DNA of 64,000 nt, from the NCBI RefSeq assembly GCF_022024235.1, contig NZ_CP091800.1, forward strand, positions 23,501 to 87,500, read 5' to 3'. The notes under the pieces were generated by a model that worked only from the letters and a program-made list of their open reading frames with translations, made no database searches and was not told where the DNA came from. Below, piece by piece: positions 9,401 to 17,000 of the stretch. Position 1 is the first letter of the stretch, and every line of letters begins with the position of its first letter. Source of the stretch: Segatella baroniae B14. GTDB lineage: Bacteria > Bacteroidota > Bacteroidia > Bacteroidales > Bacteroidaceae. Position numbers and translations under genes: made by a program.

Positions 9401-12400
9401 GAAGGTTCTGTAGCGTCGCTCTCTGTCAGTACATTGCCCCACAAGTCATACGTAAAGGTATTGACAGCAGAAGCTGGGTTGGTATAACTTTTAATGACGA
9501 AACGCCCCGATGCGTCATAGTCATTGTATTTTGTTATTGTTTTTACTCCGCTTCCTGTGATAACCGATGAAAGAACATTACCATACGCATCGTATGTTGA
9601 TGTAGTCTTGAGCGCCATATTGGTTGCACTGTTCACGGTAGAAGAAAGCACATTGCCCTTGTCATCATAACTATAAGTTGTAACAGTTGTATATGGTGCC
9701 GGGTCATCTGCATGTTTCTGTGACATGGTTAATGTAGCAGGCAACCAAACTCCAGCCTTATTCTGATAGCCAGAATAGGAAACCTTCTTATACATTTTGT
9801 CACCGTCATTTTTTACGGTTTCATCAACAATAACACCTTTCGATACATCATAGTTAGAAAGAGTTGTAACCGTATTTCCATCCAAATCTGTCATGTCCTT
9901 CTTGGACACATAAGCAAAGTAATTCTTGCCGGACCTTGATACAGAATAGGTCGAGACAACCGTGCCCGTATTCTTCCCAACCGAGCTTGAAATCTTGATT
10001 TCCGTTGGGATCCAGAGGCTCTCGTCCCATTTAGTAATGCTGTTTACTTTCTTTGTACCTAACGTTGTATTCTCATTGGTTACCGTATTGAAGCCAAGCA
10101 TTCCCTTACCTGCGATATGCAGTCTAAGGTCTTCATAGAAATATTTGGTCGTCTGGGTACCAATCGAACCGTTGTCACCCGTTACCGTTTCCACAACCGA
10201 CAGTGGAAGGGTATAGGTGTTAACCGGATATGTGCTTTTAATGCTCTTTTTATAGACAGCAGGGGTTGTAGCACTTGCATACTGGATGTAGCTGTTGTTG
10301 CCCATGCCATCAGAAATACCTGTAATCTTCCCAACCTGCGACAGGTTATATCCTGACTTATAGACATTGATTTTCTCACTGAACGTATTGTTAGCGTTGT
10401 TCAGCATGTTACCGTAATTTGCAAGTTCCGGATATCCATCGCCATCAAAGTCGCCAAGGAAAGTAGAGCTCTCATTAGCGTCGTCCTCCCGGTTTTTAGT
10501 ATAGCTGCTGACCAATTTTAGATTTGACCCCGTAGAATAGAGCCATCTCACCTGAGTGTTTGTATATTCATTCCTGAATTTAGGGAATCCCCGATGTCTG
10601 TATCCGGCCTTACAAACCATCACGTCAGTACGACCGTCATGATCTATATCGCAAGTCATCAAGGTAAATCTACTGTCATCTTTGTTGGATGCATGGTCTG
10701 AAACTCCGATGTCTACTGACTTTGTATGAGTAAAAGTACCATTACCATTGTTGTGTGCTATCCAAAGACAGGATTCCCCCGACTTGTTGTAGACGAAGTC
10801 CGTTAATCCGTCACCGTCGAAGTCGCCTTGCTGAATCCTCCAATAATTACCAAAGTCCGTACTCGACTTTGTGTTATTCTCTGTAAATCTCGATGCGACA
10901 GCAGTCCCTCCATTATTGAAATAGATTTTATAGCCGCCATTATATAGTAGTATCAGGTCAGAGAGCCCGTCATTGTTATAGTCACCGGCAAAAACCTTTT
11001 CAATGTCTTTGCTCACACCTTGTGGTAAAGTAAACTTTACTTCCATACAGTTTAGTGCCGTTCCACCGGCAAGCTGTACTATAGTACATGGATAGTAATT
11101 GCCCTTTTTACGTTGTTCCACACACACGACGTCATCCTTACCGTTGCCGTCAACATCAAAGGTTGCAAACAAAGGGGCTCTGTCCGTTGACTGGAGGTTT
11201 ACAGCAAAAGCATGTAACCCTACCCTTCCAGCCACAACATCGCTTCCCTTAACTATGTAGAAAACAGCCTGGTTCCAATGACCTGTTGCCGCATTTTGGA
11301 ATGGAAACACCAGATCATTGTATCCATCTCCGTCAAAGTCCATGACCGATGCCCCTCCAAACATGGATTTGATGACATCCATGGATATACCGGAGGGCAA
11401 CGTATAAACCAGAGGGGAATCGTAGGTTACGTTTCCTGTAGATGAAAGTTTACTTCTGCTAACATATACATAAGTATAGCGGTCCCAACTGCCACCACCA
11501 GCCCAGACGGCAGTTGTAACTTTCACAGGTGCTATCCTTATGATATCACTGACGCCATCGCCATTGAGGTCTGCCGAGAGAAATTTCCTGTTGGTTTCCT
11601 CCACGAAACTGCTGCCATCCTTTGTCGGTACATTCAGCTGGGATGAGTTGACTGTAGAGGAAGGCAGATACTGCCAAGTAAATTTAACAGGAGGTAGTTT
11701 TTCTCCCTTCCCATTTGCTTCCTCGACCGTTACAAGGCGTGTCCACTTGCCGCTGGACAGGTCCGAATTGTCATTATAGGTAAATGTGTATTTACGATAT
11801 ACAGTATTGTTACTTGTTGTTATAACGGACGAAAGGCACATGTCTGTCTTTCCTTGCTGATCTTCAACAGCAAACGGCCTTGCATTTTCCCCAAGGCTCC
11901 GATACATGAAGCTGATTTGGTTGACTATTCCACGACTCTTCGCCGAATTTGTACCATAGACAATAGTAGTAGGTCTAATACTTAGATTGCTGATGGCATA
12001 CTCATAAGTTATGTAATTGGAGTATTTGTCAGTTGCCTTGTTGATATACCATGAGGCAATACGCGAATAGCCACTTTTATTCCTGTAGGCTATTCTTGAA
12101 TTTGGTGAATTGCCGTACTGGTAGGTCATACCGGTATTGGTCATTATCTCAAACCACGTCGTTGCTGTACTATTGCTGTAATTGCCATGTACGACAACTT
12201 TTGTAAATGGATTCCCTTCTACTGTATAGGTAGCTCCATTTTGACCAGAAGTGCCGGACTGGAGAATCAAGCGTTTACCATCAAGATAAAAATTATCGCT
12301 TGCTGTATATGTAATTCCTGATTGTCTGCCATCATGGAATAAATCGTTCCCGCCTCGGGTAATGGCAGAGATTCCTGTTATATTGAATCCGTATCCTACA

Positions 12401-12831
12401 AGTCCATATCTACCAGACTGACTATTATAACTTACACCGATAGAAGGGGTAAGACTACCACCATTAGGTGCAGATATATTAATACTATAAACTGCAGCTC
12501 CTGAATTATTTACACTAAGTGATCCCTTAGGACTACCAACATCATAGGTACTGGACGTAGACGTTGATGGATTTGGCATAACTGGTTTATCAGGATGAAT
12601 CGGTAGTATTGGGTCTCCTGGATCGATAGGATGAACAGGACCGATTGGGTCTATTGGTTCAAATGGCTTATCAGGATTTGGATAGAGCTTATCAAATGTA
12701 TTAGACGTAGCTGATAGTATCTGGGGCTTAGCTATTGTATTGATGGAATCATTGCTAGCATTCACTGAAATTGTACTCACCAAGCCTGTTACAACATAAA
12801 ATAGAAGTGATCGAAGTAAATTTCTTTTCAT
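6466..12831 (-). CDS. Full-length secreted SpvB/FG-GAP/YD-repeat RHS-type toxin with HELHH metallopeptidase tip
   Basis: A 2121-residue polymorphic toxin. Domains in order: Sec signal peptide (about 1-25); Pro-rich linker (51-88) with repeated PIDP/PIHP units; SpvB-type N-terminal domain (about 98-190, with the GGSLTPSIGVSYNS segment); a series of FG-GAP/VCBS calcium-type repeats (D-x-DGDG forms such as DFDGDGYND and DYNNDGLSD) over roughly 410-810; YD repeats (about 1060-1680); an RHS core ending at YTDPSG near 1799; a hydrophobic Gly/Ala region; and a C-terminal domain with HELHHLWH at about 2068, a putative zinc site. Its start overlaps the preceding T9SS-domain gene by 4 bases, and a lipoprotein immunity candidate follows. 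It is the only RHS gene here with secretion and shell regions. The target of the tip is unknown. Confidence 0.9.
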   Translation of the reverse strand: MKRNLLRSLLFYVVTGLVSTISVNASNDSINTIAKPQILSATSNTFDKLYPNPDKPFEPIDPIGPVHPIDPGDPILPIHPDKPVMPNPSTSTSSTYDVGSPKGSLSVNNSGAAVYSINISAPNGGSLTPSIGVSYNSQSGRYGLVGYGFNITGISAITRGGNDLFHDGRQSGITYTASDNFYLDGKRLILQSGTSGQNGATYTVEGNPFTKVVVHGNYSNSTATTWFEIMTNTGMTYQYGNSPNSRIAYRNKSGYSRIASWYINKATDKYSNYITYEYAISNLSIRPTTIVYGTNSAKSRGIVNQISFMYRSLGENARPFAVEDQQGKTDMCLSSVITTSNNTVYRKYTFTYNDNSDLSSGKWTRLVTVEEANGKGEKLPPVKFTWQYLPSSTVNSSQLNVPTKDGSSFVEETNRKFLSADLNGDGVSDIIRIAPVKVTTAVWAGGGSWDRYTYVYVSRSKLSSTGNVTYDSPLVYTLPSGISMDVIKSMFGGASVMDFDGDGYNDLVFPFQNAATGHWNQAVFYIVKGSDVVAGRVGLHAFAVNLQSTDRAPLFATFDVDGNGKDDVVCVEQRKKGNYYPCTIVQLAGGTALNCMEVKFTLPQGVSKDIEKVFAGDYNNDGLSDLILLYNGGYKIYFNNGGTAVASRFTENNTKSSTDFGNYWRIQQGDFDGDGLTDFVYNKSGESCLWIAHNNGNGTFTHTKSVDIGVSDHASNKDDSRFTLMTCDIDHDGRTDVMVCKAGYRHRGFPKFRNEYTNTQVRWLYSTGSNLKLVSSYTKNREDDANESSTFLGDFDGDGYPELANYGNMLNNANNTFSEKINVYKSGYNLSQVGKITGISDGMGNNSYIQYASATTPAVYKKSIKSTYPVNTYTLPLSVVETVTGDNGSIGTQTTKYFYEDLRLHIAGKGMLGFNTVTNENTTLGTKKVNSITKWDESLWIPTEIKISSSVGKNTGTVVSTYSVSRSGKNYFAYVSKKDMTDLDGNTVTTLSNYDVSKGVIVDETVKNDGDKMYKKVSYSGYQNKAGVWLPATLTMSQKHADDPAPYTTVTTYSYDDKGNVLSSTVNSATNMALKTTSTYDAYGNVLSSVITGSGVKTITKYNDYDASGRFVIKSYTNPASAVNTFTYDLWGNVLTESDATEPSNILTTKYTYDGWGRRLTALSADGTQTTYETGWGTTNSKKYYTKETTTGKPSVTTWYDKGAHEVLQETFGAKGMPVSRTTTYNGKGQVSRVENKTGKLTITQNLTYDERGRVVTDVLSSGKSTSYSYGNRSVTTTIAGRAYTKTFDAWGNVIKSSDPVGEVEYRYSSIGKPSSVRTQGSTVTMTYDTAGNQLSLSDPDAGTSSYTYAADGTLLTQTDGRGIKTTNSYDNLGRLVSTQIGKKTIVYTYGTVGNEKLRLVKQALDNNSVEYTHDKFGRVVTEKRNVNGYGTYSFSYAYNSSNQLAKTIYPGGLEESYLYDNYGFKAQSVIGDKVIYKVESTDGLVTSTSFMGKLTAMQTRDARGYESNVKIMRGTSVLESFDGTYDGATDNLLSRKRTNNPQETFGYDNLDRLVSVKNGATETMKINYAPNGNILFKTGVGNFSYDKNTCPHAVTEVENTDGKIPSDALTTSFNDFGKIELIEDAGKNLRMDFAYGPDQQRWYSELSHNGTDVRTTVYAGEYEKITEDGKPREFYYLDGNTIVIRENGTVKTYLAFTDNLGSILSVMDENGAKVFDASYDVWGKQTVTLNTIGLHRGYTGHEMLNEFDIINMNGRLYDPVLGRFFSPDNYVQMPDNSQNFNRYSYCLNNPLKYTDPSGELAWFVPVIAGAIIGAYAGASIQSGTAAFWNWNSNAWKGAIVGGIIGATIGYGVSSALASSGGITGLTTTVNGTEVVAKSAGITSSILNSGSINIAYNAITGGSWDGAWKAGIVGLATGAWAITGGFGMVKGFGAASRLGKLAGKLGYQMIGTVSQSVGNNWASNKGLFSRVTLGLGPINLTLGKGQRLLQWENNLGNIAINAFGLVNTVAGGKVHFNTDNLTFEYTGGLMDTFQPTQSMHDGQLYEVSAGFSPYTVTGNSNLGNVLKHELHHLWHSRALNDLFLANYGLQGLYALILKGNFIANKNYYEDFVDSYSWWPTH

Positions 12832-13244
12832 TGCTTTACAATTTTCCAGGTTGAAGACTCTCCATTAAAGACTACTTGAAGAAGATAAACTCCATTAGGA
12901 CGACCGTTCAGATTGAATTCTGTAGTAGAACCAGCATTTTTTTTCTGAGCAACCAATTCCCCAGTTGACGAATATACTGCCAAATCACAGCAATCATCAC
13001 CATGTAATTTTGTAATACTAACACGAAGGGTACCCTGAGAATAGTTAGGAATAATTTGTACCTTTCTGTCGCCAAAATCATCGGTAAAAGAATCATGTCG
13101 TGCCGCTGCATTTGATTTTGCCTTAGGCATAACAATTACTCTTTCTATCCGATTACCAGACATATCATAACTATACCTTATCTTCCCCTGAGCAGAGGAT
13201 AAGAAAGGTATAGCTGAAAACATGAGTAAGAATAGTGGTTTCAT
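12828..13244 (-). CDS. Small secreted protein with T9SS-type C-terminal sorting domain
   Basis: A 138-residue protein: signal peptide (MKPLFLLMFSAIPFLSSAQG), a short segment IRYSYDMSGNRIER resembling a single YD repeat, then a C-terminal domain with LAVYSSTGELV, an NG-VYLLQV segment and a final WKIVKQ. That ending is typical of type IX secretion (Por) sorting domains. It overlaps the start of the RHS gene by 4 bases, so the two are translationally coupled. The RHS protein carries its toxin at the C terminus and so has no sorting domain of its own. I infer that this protein may act as a separate carrier or surface partner for it, but nothing in the sequence proves this. Confidence 0.75.
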   Translation of the reverse strand: MKPLFLLMFSAIPFLSSAQGKIRYSYDMSGNRIERVIVMPKAKSNAAARHDSFTDDFGDRKVQIIPNYSQGTLRVSITKLHGDDCCDLAVYSSTGELVAQKKNAGSTTEFNLNGRPNGVYLLQVVFNGESSTWKIVKQ

Positions 13245-13285
13245 CGTTAAACTTTTCCTTTAAAATTAAAAAATGATTTATGTTT

Positions 13286-13311
13286 TAAAAAAATACTATT
13301 TGATAAATAGT
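13286..13311 (-). terminator. Intrinsic terminator after the C10-propeptide-like pseudogene
   Basis: Read on the minus strand, ACTATTT and AAATAGT form a stem with a 3-base loop, followed by a run of Ts. It separates the pseudogene at 13324-13694 from the RHS operon that starts at 13244. Confidence 0.6.
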
Positions 13312-13323
13312 GTAATAAGCTTG

Positions 13324-13694
13324 TTATTCGTTTTTAGCCAAAAGTGGACCAAGACGAGTGTTATTGGACATGATAGCATAACCACCATTATCCTTAAAAT
13401 TGAAGACATAGACATAATTAGAGTCTACGTTCTCTCCAGAAGTACTACGGCTTACGAGTTTCTGAGTACTATACCCTTCAGCTATCTGTGGAATCTGCCC
13501 TTTATTTGCTCGAGTAGATTGAATAAAAAGAGAACGAAGAATAGATTCCAAGGAATCTTTTGCAGCATCAAACGTTAAGTGAGTAGACTTTTCTGCTGTA
13601 GGTTCGAACCCGGGAATTGGATCAGATACACATCCTTCCGACGGCATCCGATCAGGAGAACGATAAATAATAAAAAAGATAAAAATTGTTTCAT
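13324..13694 (-). pseudogene. Frameshifted lipoprotein with a C10 peptidase (streptopain) propeptide-like domain
   Basis: An ATG at 13694 opens a clear lipoprotein signal (MKQFLSFLLFIVLLIGC). This frame ends about 23 residues later. A second frame continues from about 13650 to 13324 with VSDPIPGFEPTAEKS and then a region (about 95 residues) ending in YVYVFNFKDNGGYAIMS-type sequence. That segment resembles the propeptide of C10 cysteine peptidases and the Spi-like inhibitors derived from it. One base change near the lipobox would join the two. No catalytic peptidase domain follows, so it is either a stand-alone Spi-like inhibitor with a frameshift or a remnant of a C10 peptidase. Confidence 0.55.
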
Positions 13695-13793
13695 AATGGT
13701 TATTTTAATAAAATCTCTCTTTGCATGCGAAATTACTAATTTATCACGAAAAAAACAAACATATTGAATGTTTTTTTAAATAAAAAATATAAT

Positions 13794-13940
13794 TTACTGA
13801 GTCCCCTTTAAAATGAGATTCCAACGAAAACCGCCTTGCATCTTGCAAATGTTCAGTTTCATGTTACCGTGTTCCTTTGCGAACTTTCGTTTTTCAGGAC
13901 TTTGATAGCTCGGTTCACACCATTGAAACGCGCCAGACAT
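13794..13940 (-). CDS. Short hypothetical ORF (48 residues) in an otherwise empty stretch
   Basis: A minus-strand ATG at 13940 opens 48 codons containing EKRKFAKEHGNMKLNI and MQGGFRWNLILKG. The block is richer in G+C than the AT-rich DNA on both sides (13700-13793 and 13941-14034 show nothing else). It lies where an immunity gene for cassette B would be expected but has no leader or lipobox. It may be a remnant of a repeated element. I do not recognise a family, and coding status is uncertain. Confidence 0.25.
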   Translation of the reverse strand: MSGAFQWCEPSYQSPEKRKFAKEHGNMKLNICKMQGGFRWNLILKGTQ

Positions 13941-14034
13941 CACGCATATAATGGAAACTAAAAAACACTTGTCTCATATTAGTTTAAAACTCTATTTCTT
14001 TCTACTTTAGAATTATCGTGTAGAAAAAAAATGG

Positions 14035-15279
14035 TTAATCCGAAAAATGAATTCCTTTCAATAGTTCCAGTGCAATACGTTTTTCGTCACCTTTCAAAGC
14101 TAAAATCATGTGTCTAACTTTTTCGTTCACATTCTCCATGTCCTCAGTTTCTTTCATCTCATAAGTTAACAACGCCTTTCCCAAGTCTGTTAGGTAATAC
14201 TTTTGGTTGGGGCTTGTTGGTTTATTTGGATAGCATTTCAGAACTTTTGTTCCAGCTTCTTTATAAGTAATACGATTTCCATTACGTTGATTATTATACA
14301 TCGCATTAGCCTGAGACTCTGGACTTCTTACTGTACTTGTAACATGGATCACAGTTAATCCTGCTTCAGCCATAGCTTCTATAATAATTGAACGTGATAA
14401 AACCGAAACCTTTCCTGCATCTGATCGTTTATTAAATAAAATGCTACGACGTGGACATGAACCTTTACAAACAACTTCTTGTAAAGGTTCTTTAGCTTCT
14501 AATGTTCCGTCAGGCAATGTCCTTGCATATCCTGTCCCTCCATCACCAGGTCCTCCATCATGTGCCAGATGATTGAATGCTGCAATTTGTAAACCAGACA
14601 AAGCTCCTTCAAGAAAATTACCTCCAGAAATCCAAACTGCCATGCCTCCCATTGCTGCCGTCGAAGAAACCATCTGCCAAGTCTCCAGACCCTTTATGGT
14701 CTTCGCATACGATCCGATGCCTGAAGCTGCGGCATCGGAAACAAAAGCACTGGCAAAGTTTCCCCCGTCCAAGGTAGAGACCACTCCGCTTGCCAGTCCA
14801 TGGGATCCTGCACGCAACATCTCTTTGCCAAAACTGCCCGCACTGCCGAAAGCAGCCCCTATGCCATAGGAGGCCGCCGACGACAAGAGGCTCAATCCTC
14901 CGGCCTTCCATACACTCTCGCCATTATATGCCGCCTGCATCATGCTGCTTGCCATATTGAATACAGCAAAGGCTATCACGGCATCATCAATACCAAAGAG
15001 ATTGCCACTGGGGTCTGTGTATTTCAGCGGATTGTTCAGACAGTAGTTGTAGCGGTTGAAGTTCTGGCTGTTGTCCGGCATCTGAACATAGTTGTCGGGA
15101 CTGAAGAATCTGCCAAGAATAGGGTCGTATAACCGACCGTTCATGTTGATGATGTCAAACTCCATGAGCATCTCGTGTCCCGTGTAGCCACGGTGCAAGC
15201 CTATGGTATTGAGCGTAACAGTCTGTCTGTCCCACGCATCGTAGGAGGCTTCGAAGACCTTCGTCCCATTCTCATCCAT
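14035..15279 (-). CDS. Orphan RHS tip cassette B: partial RHS core plus M15-like peptidase fragment
   Basis: A 414-residue frame. The RHS homology begins abruptly at about 15307 (at the DNLGS codons) just after a terminator; an in-frame TAA lies upstream, so the first ATG is MDENG at 15279. The core ends at YTDPSGN near residue 92. A Gly/Ala-rich region follows, with a different sequence from cassettes C-E. The last part has RSDAGKVSVLSRSIIIEAM and VTSTVRSPESQANAMYNN, which resemble M15-type D,D-carboxypeptidase/endolysin domains. The usual C-terminal zinc motif (such as S-x-H...D and H-x-E/H) is not visible, so the tip may be truncated. No immunity gene follows. No signal peptide. Probably a silent or decaying cassette. 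Confidence 0.6.
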   Translation of the reverse strand: MDENGTKVFEASYDAWDRQTVTLNTIGLHRGYTGHEMLMEFDIINMNGRLYDPILGRFFSPDNYVQMPDNSQNFNRYNYCLNNPLKYTDPSGNLFGIDDAVIAFAVFNMASSMMQAAYNGESVWKAGGLSLLSSAASYGIGAAFGSAGSFGKEMLRAGSHGLASGVVSTLDGGNFASAFVSDAAASGIGSYAKTIKGLETWQMVSSTAAMGGMAVWISGGNFLEGALSGLQIAAFNHLAHDGGPGDGGTGYARTLPDGTLEAKEPLQEVVCKGSCPRRSILFNKRSDAGKVSVLSRSIIIEAMAEAGLTVIHVTSTVRSPESQANAMYNNQRNGNRITYKEAGTKVLKCYPNKPTSPNQKYYLTDLGKALLTYEMKETEDMENVNEKVRHMILALKGDEKRIALELLKGIHFSD

Positions 15280-15328
15280 AACGGAGAGGATGCTCCCTAA
15301 ATTGTCCGCGAGAACACAAAAATTTTAG

Positions 15329-15367
15329 AACATCGAGGATGGCTCTGATTTGTCCACCCTCGATGTT
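15329..15367 (-). terminator. Intrinsic terminator after the SH3 immunity candidate
   Basis: On the minus strand AACATCGAGG pairs with CCTCGATGTT around a loop and is followed by a T-rich tract. It ends transcription of 16452-15373 and isolates cassette B, whose RHS homology begins about 20 bases further on. Confidence 0.65.
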
Positions 15368-15372
15368 GTTAT

Positions 15373-16047
15373 TCAATATGCCTCGCAGTTCATCTCGTGT
15401 TCTATCTTTTCCTTTATCTTGGTGCTACATTTTCGATAAGGAAGAATTTTGTCCTTGTAAACATAGCCGACACATTTTCCACCATCTTTCAGATATACCT
15501 TCCACCAATTGCTTTTGGATGAAGGTGTATATAAGAATATCTGGTCTTTCGTAATTTGAGTTACAACTTTAGACTTCGCACTTTTTTTACTTCTGACATT
15601 CACGTAGCCGTCAGGATCATTGATACCAGCTCCGCATTTCAGATAATCCCCCTTAACAGCAAGACTTTCGCCCTCAGTATCATATATTTGTACTATTTCA
15701 TAATCGTACGTGTTTTCGTTTTCTCCAGCATAATCAGACCATAATTCATAGTAGAGAGAACTGCCATCGTTAAACTTTAATTCCAAAATTGAACTAAGAT
15801 TATATCCAAAAGAATATGTTTCCTTGCTTTTTATCATGGAAAAAAAATCATCTTTGCTCTTATCGAAACAGAGGTCTTTTAAAGCATAAATATTCCCTCC
15901 AACACTAATGGTTTTTATTCCTTTTTCCTTATGCTGTTTATACATTTTGCAGTAAATACTATTCACATAGCCAATATAATCGGCCTGGGCATGACAAAAA
16001 AAGCAGATCCATTGAAAGCCCCAAAACAATAACAATCTCTTCATCAT
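15373..16047 (-). CDS. Secreted SH3-domain protein, probable periplasmic immunity protein
   Basis: A 224-residue protein with a signal peptide ending in CHAQA, an N-terminal region of about 120 residues with no recognised domain, and a C-terminal bacterial SH3-like domain (about 145-205) with GYVNVRSKKSAKSK, the usual VNVRS start, and a WWKVYL strand with GYVYKDKI at the end. It starts 15 bases after a putative L,D-transpeptidase-like toxin gene. Because that toxin would attack peptidoglycan, a periplasmic protein with a wall-associated SH3 fold is a sensible partner. The SH3 assignment is seen; the immunity role is inferred from pairing. Confidence 0.6.
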   Translation of the reverse strand: MMKRLLLFWGFQWICFFCHAQADYIGYVNSIYCKMYKQHKEKGIKTISVGGNIYALKDLCFDKSKDDFFSMIKSKETYSFGYNLSSILELKFNDGSSLYYELWSDYAGENENTYDYEIVQIYDTEGESLAVKGDYLKCGAGINDPDGYVNVRSKKSAKSKVVTQITKDQIFLYTPSSKSNWWKVYLKDGGKCVGYVYKDKILPYRKCSTKIKEKIEHEMNCEAY

Positions 16048-16062
16048 AAAAAATAATTTTAT

Positions 16063-16452
16063 TTATCGACCAGATATAATTACATTTAAAGGTATGTTTC
16101 CTTTTAAATCAAGTGTGTTACGTATAAGATCTCTTGCACGTCTCAACACGAAAGGATTATTCGAGGTGAGTCCTATGCATCCTTCTGTTCCAAGACTTCT
16201 CGCAGGATGGATTCTTATATATTGTCTATTTCTACCAGCATATTCATCATAAAAGGGATCTGGGGAAAGATTAGCAGTCCAGCCTACTCCTTTCCGCATA
16301 AACTTAGTTTCAGCCCTATTATTTATTGCAATGACAGAATAATTACCAGAAGGCAGAGTATAACTTCTAATATTTCCAGCCCCACTTACCGCTGGACTCC
16401 TTAAAACTTCTTCATCATAACTATACGTGGTATAAGTGCCCGCAGAATACAT
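16063..16452 (-). CDS. Small L,D-transpeptidase-like (Tlde1/DUF2778-type) putative toxin
   Basis: A 129-residue protein with the motif IRIHPARSLGTEGCIGL near residues 78-94. A histidine followed by G-T-x-GCIG is the catalytic signature of YkuD-like L,D-transpeptidases and of Tlde1-type (DUF2778) interbacterial effectors; the Cys would be the nucleophile. A stop directly precedes the ATG, so no RHS core is fused to it, and no signal peptide is visible. It is followed 15 bases later by a secreted SH3 protein. It could be a stand-alone effector or a tip that has lost its RHS core. Enzyme class is moderately secure; toxin role is inferred from the motif and neighbours. Confidence 0.6.
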   Translation of the reverse strand: MYSAGTYTTYSYDEEVLRSPAVSGAGNIRSYTLPSGNYSVIAINNRAETKFMRKGVGWTANLSPDPFYDEYAGRNRQYIRIHPARSLGTEGCIGLTSNNPFVLRRARDLIRNTLDLKGNIPLNVIISGR

Positions 16453-16590
16453 TTATAAAAGGAAAAAACGCTAAGACTATGTATAATGAATATCTCCATC
16501 TTTTTGTTTTCATGATAATTCATTTGGCCATAATAGAATTAAGTTATACGACTTAATCAGATATATAAAAATAAATGATTAATTTTCTTG

Positions 16591-16598
16591 CAAAATTA
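16591..16598 (-). promoter_or_regulatory. Candidate -7 box for the Tlde1-like/SH3 pair
   Basis: The minus strand reads TAATTTTG, fitting the Bacteroidetes TAnnTTTG consensus, about 140 bases before the ATG at 16452. An inverted repeat ATTAAGT/ACTTAAT (16538-16557) lies between it and the gene. The rest of 16453-16929 is AT-rich with no gene that I can support. Confidence 0.4.
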
Positions 16599-16929
16599 TA
16601 TATAAACTAGATACATTGTTTATTTTTTTAACCTCTTTTATCATTAAATAGTTACAGAATATTTAGTCCCCTACTGTAGAAGTAGTAACACATACCAATT
16701 ATTGTATTTGACTAGTATATACATCATTTCGAAAGCCTGTTCGTAAAGACACGTCATATTCGACTTTAATTTGTATTGGAAATCAACGAAATCATATTTG
16801 GTATATACGGCTAACTTTTTATAAATAGATCCTCAACTCTTTAGACACACAACTTTTTATTTTAATACCACAAAAGTCGATAGACTTTCTTTTTCATGTT
16901 TTTCATTATTACATTTGTCGTAACAAAAA

Positions 16930-16962
16930 TTTCGCTAGTGATAATTGTAATCACTAGCGAAA
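16930..16962 (-). terminator. Strong intrinsic terminator of the xus operon
   Basis: A perfect 13-base inverted repeat (TTTCGCTAGTGAT / ATCACTAGCGAAA) with a 7-base loop, followed on the minus strand by a T tract, about 40 bases after the xyn10C stop. Confidence 0.9.
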
Positions 16963-17000
16963 CTTTTATAAAGAATTTATTGATAATAATAAGAATCTTC

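Noticed and set aside
13605..13620. tRNA T-loop-like GGTTCGAACCC
   Set aside because: No cloverleaf or acceptor stem around it; the bases belong to the C10-propeptide-like coding region.
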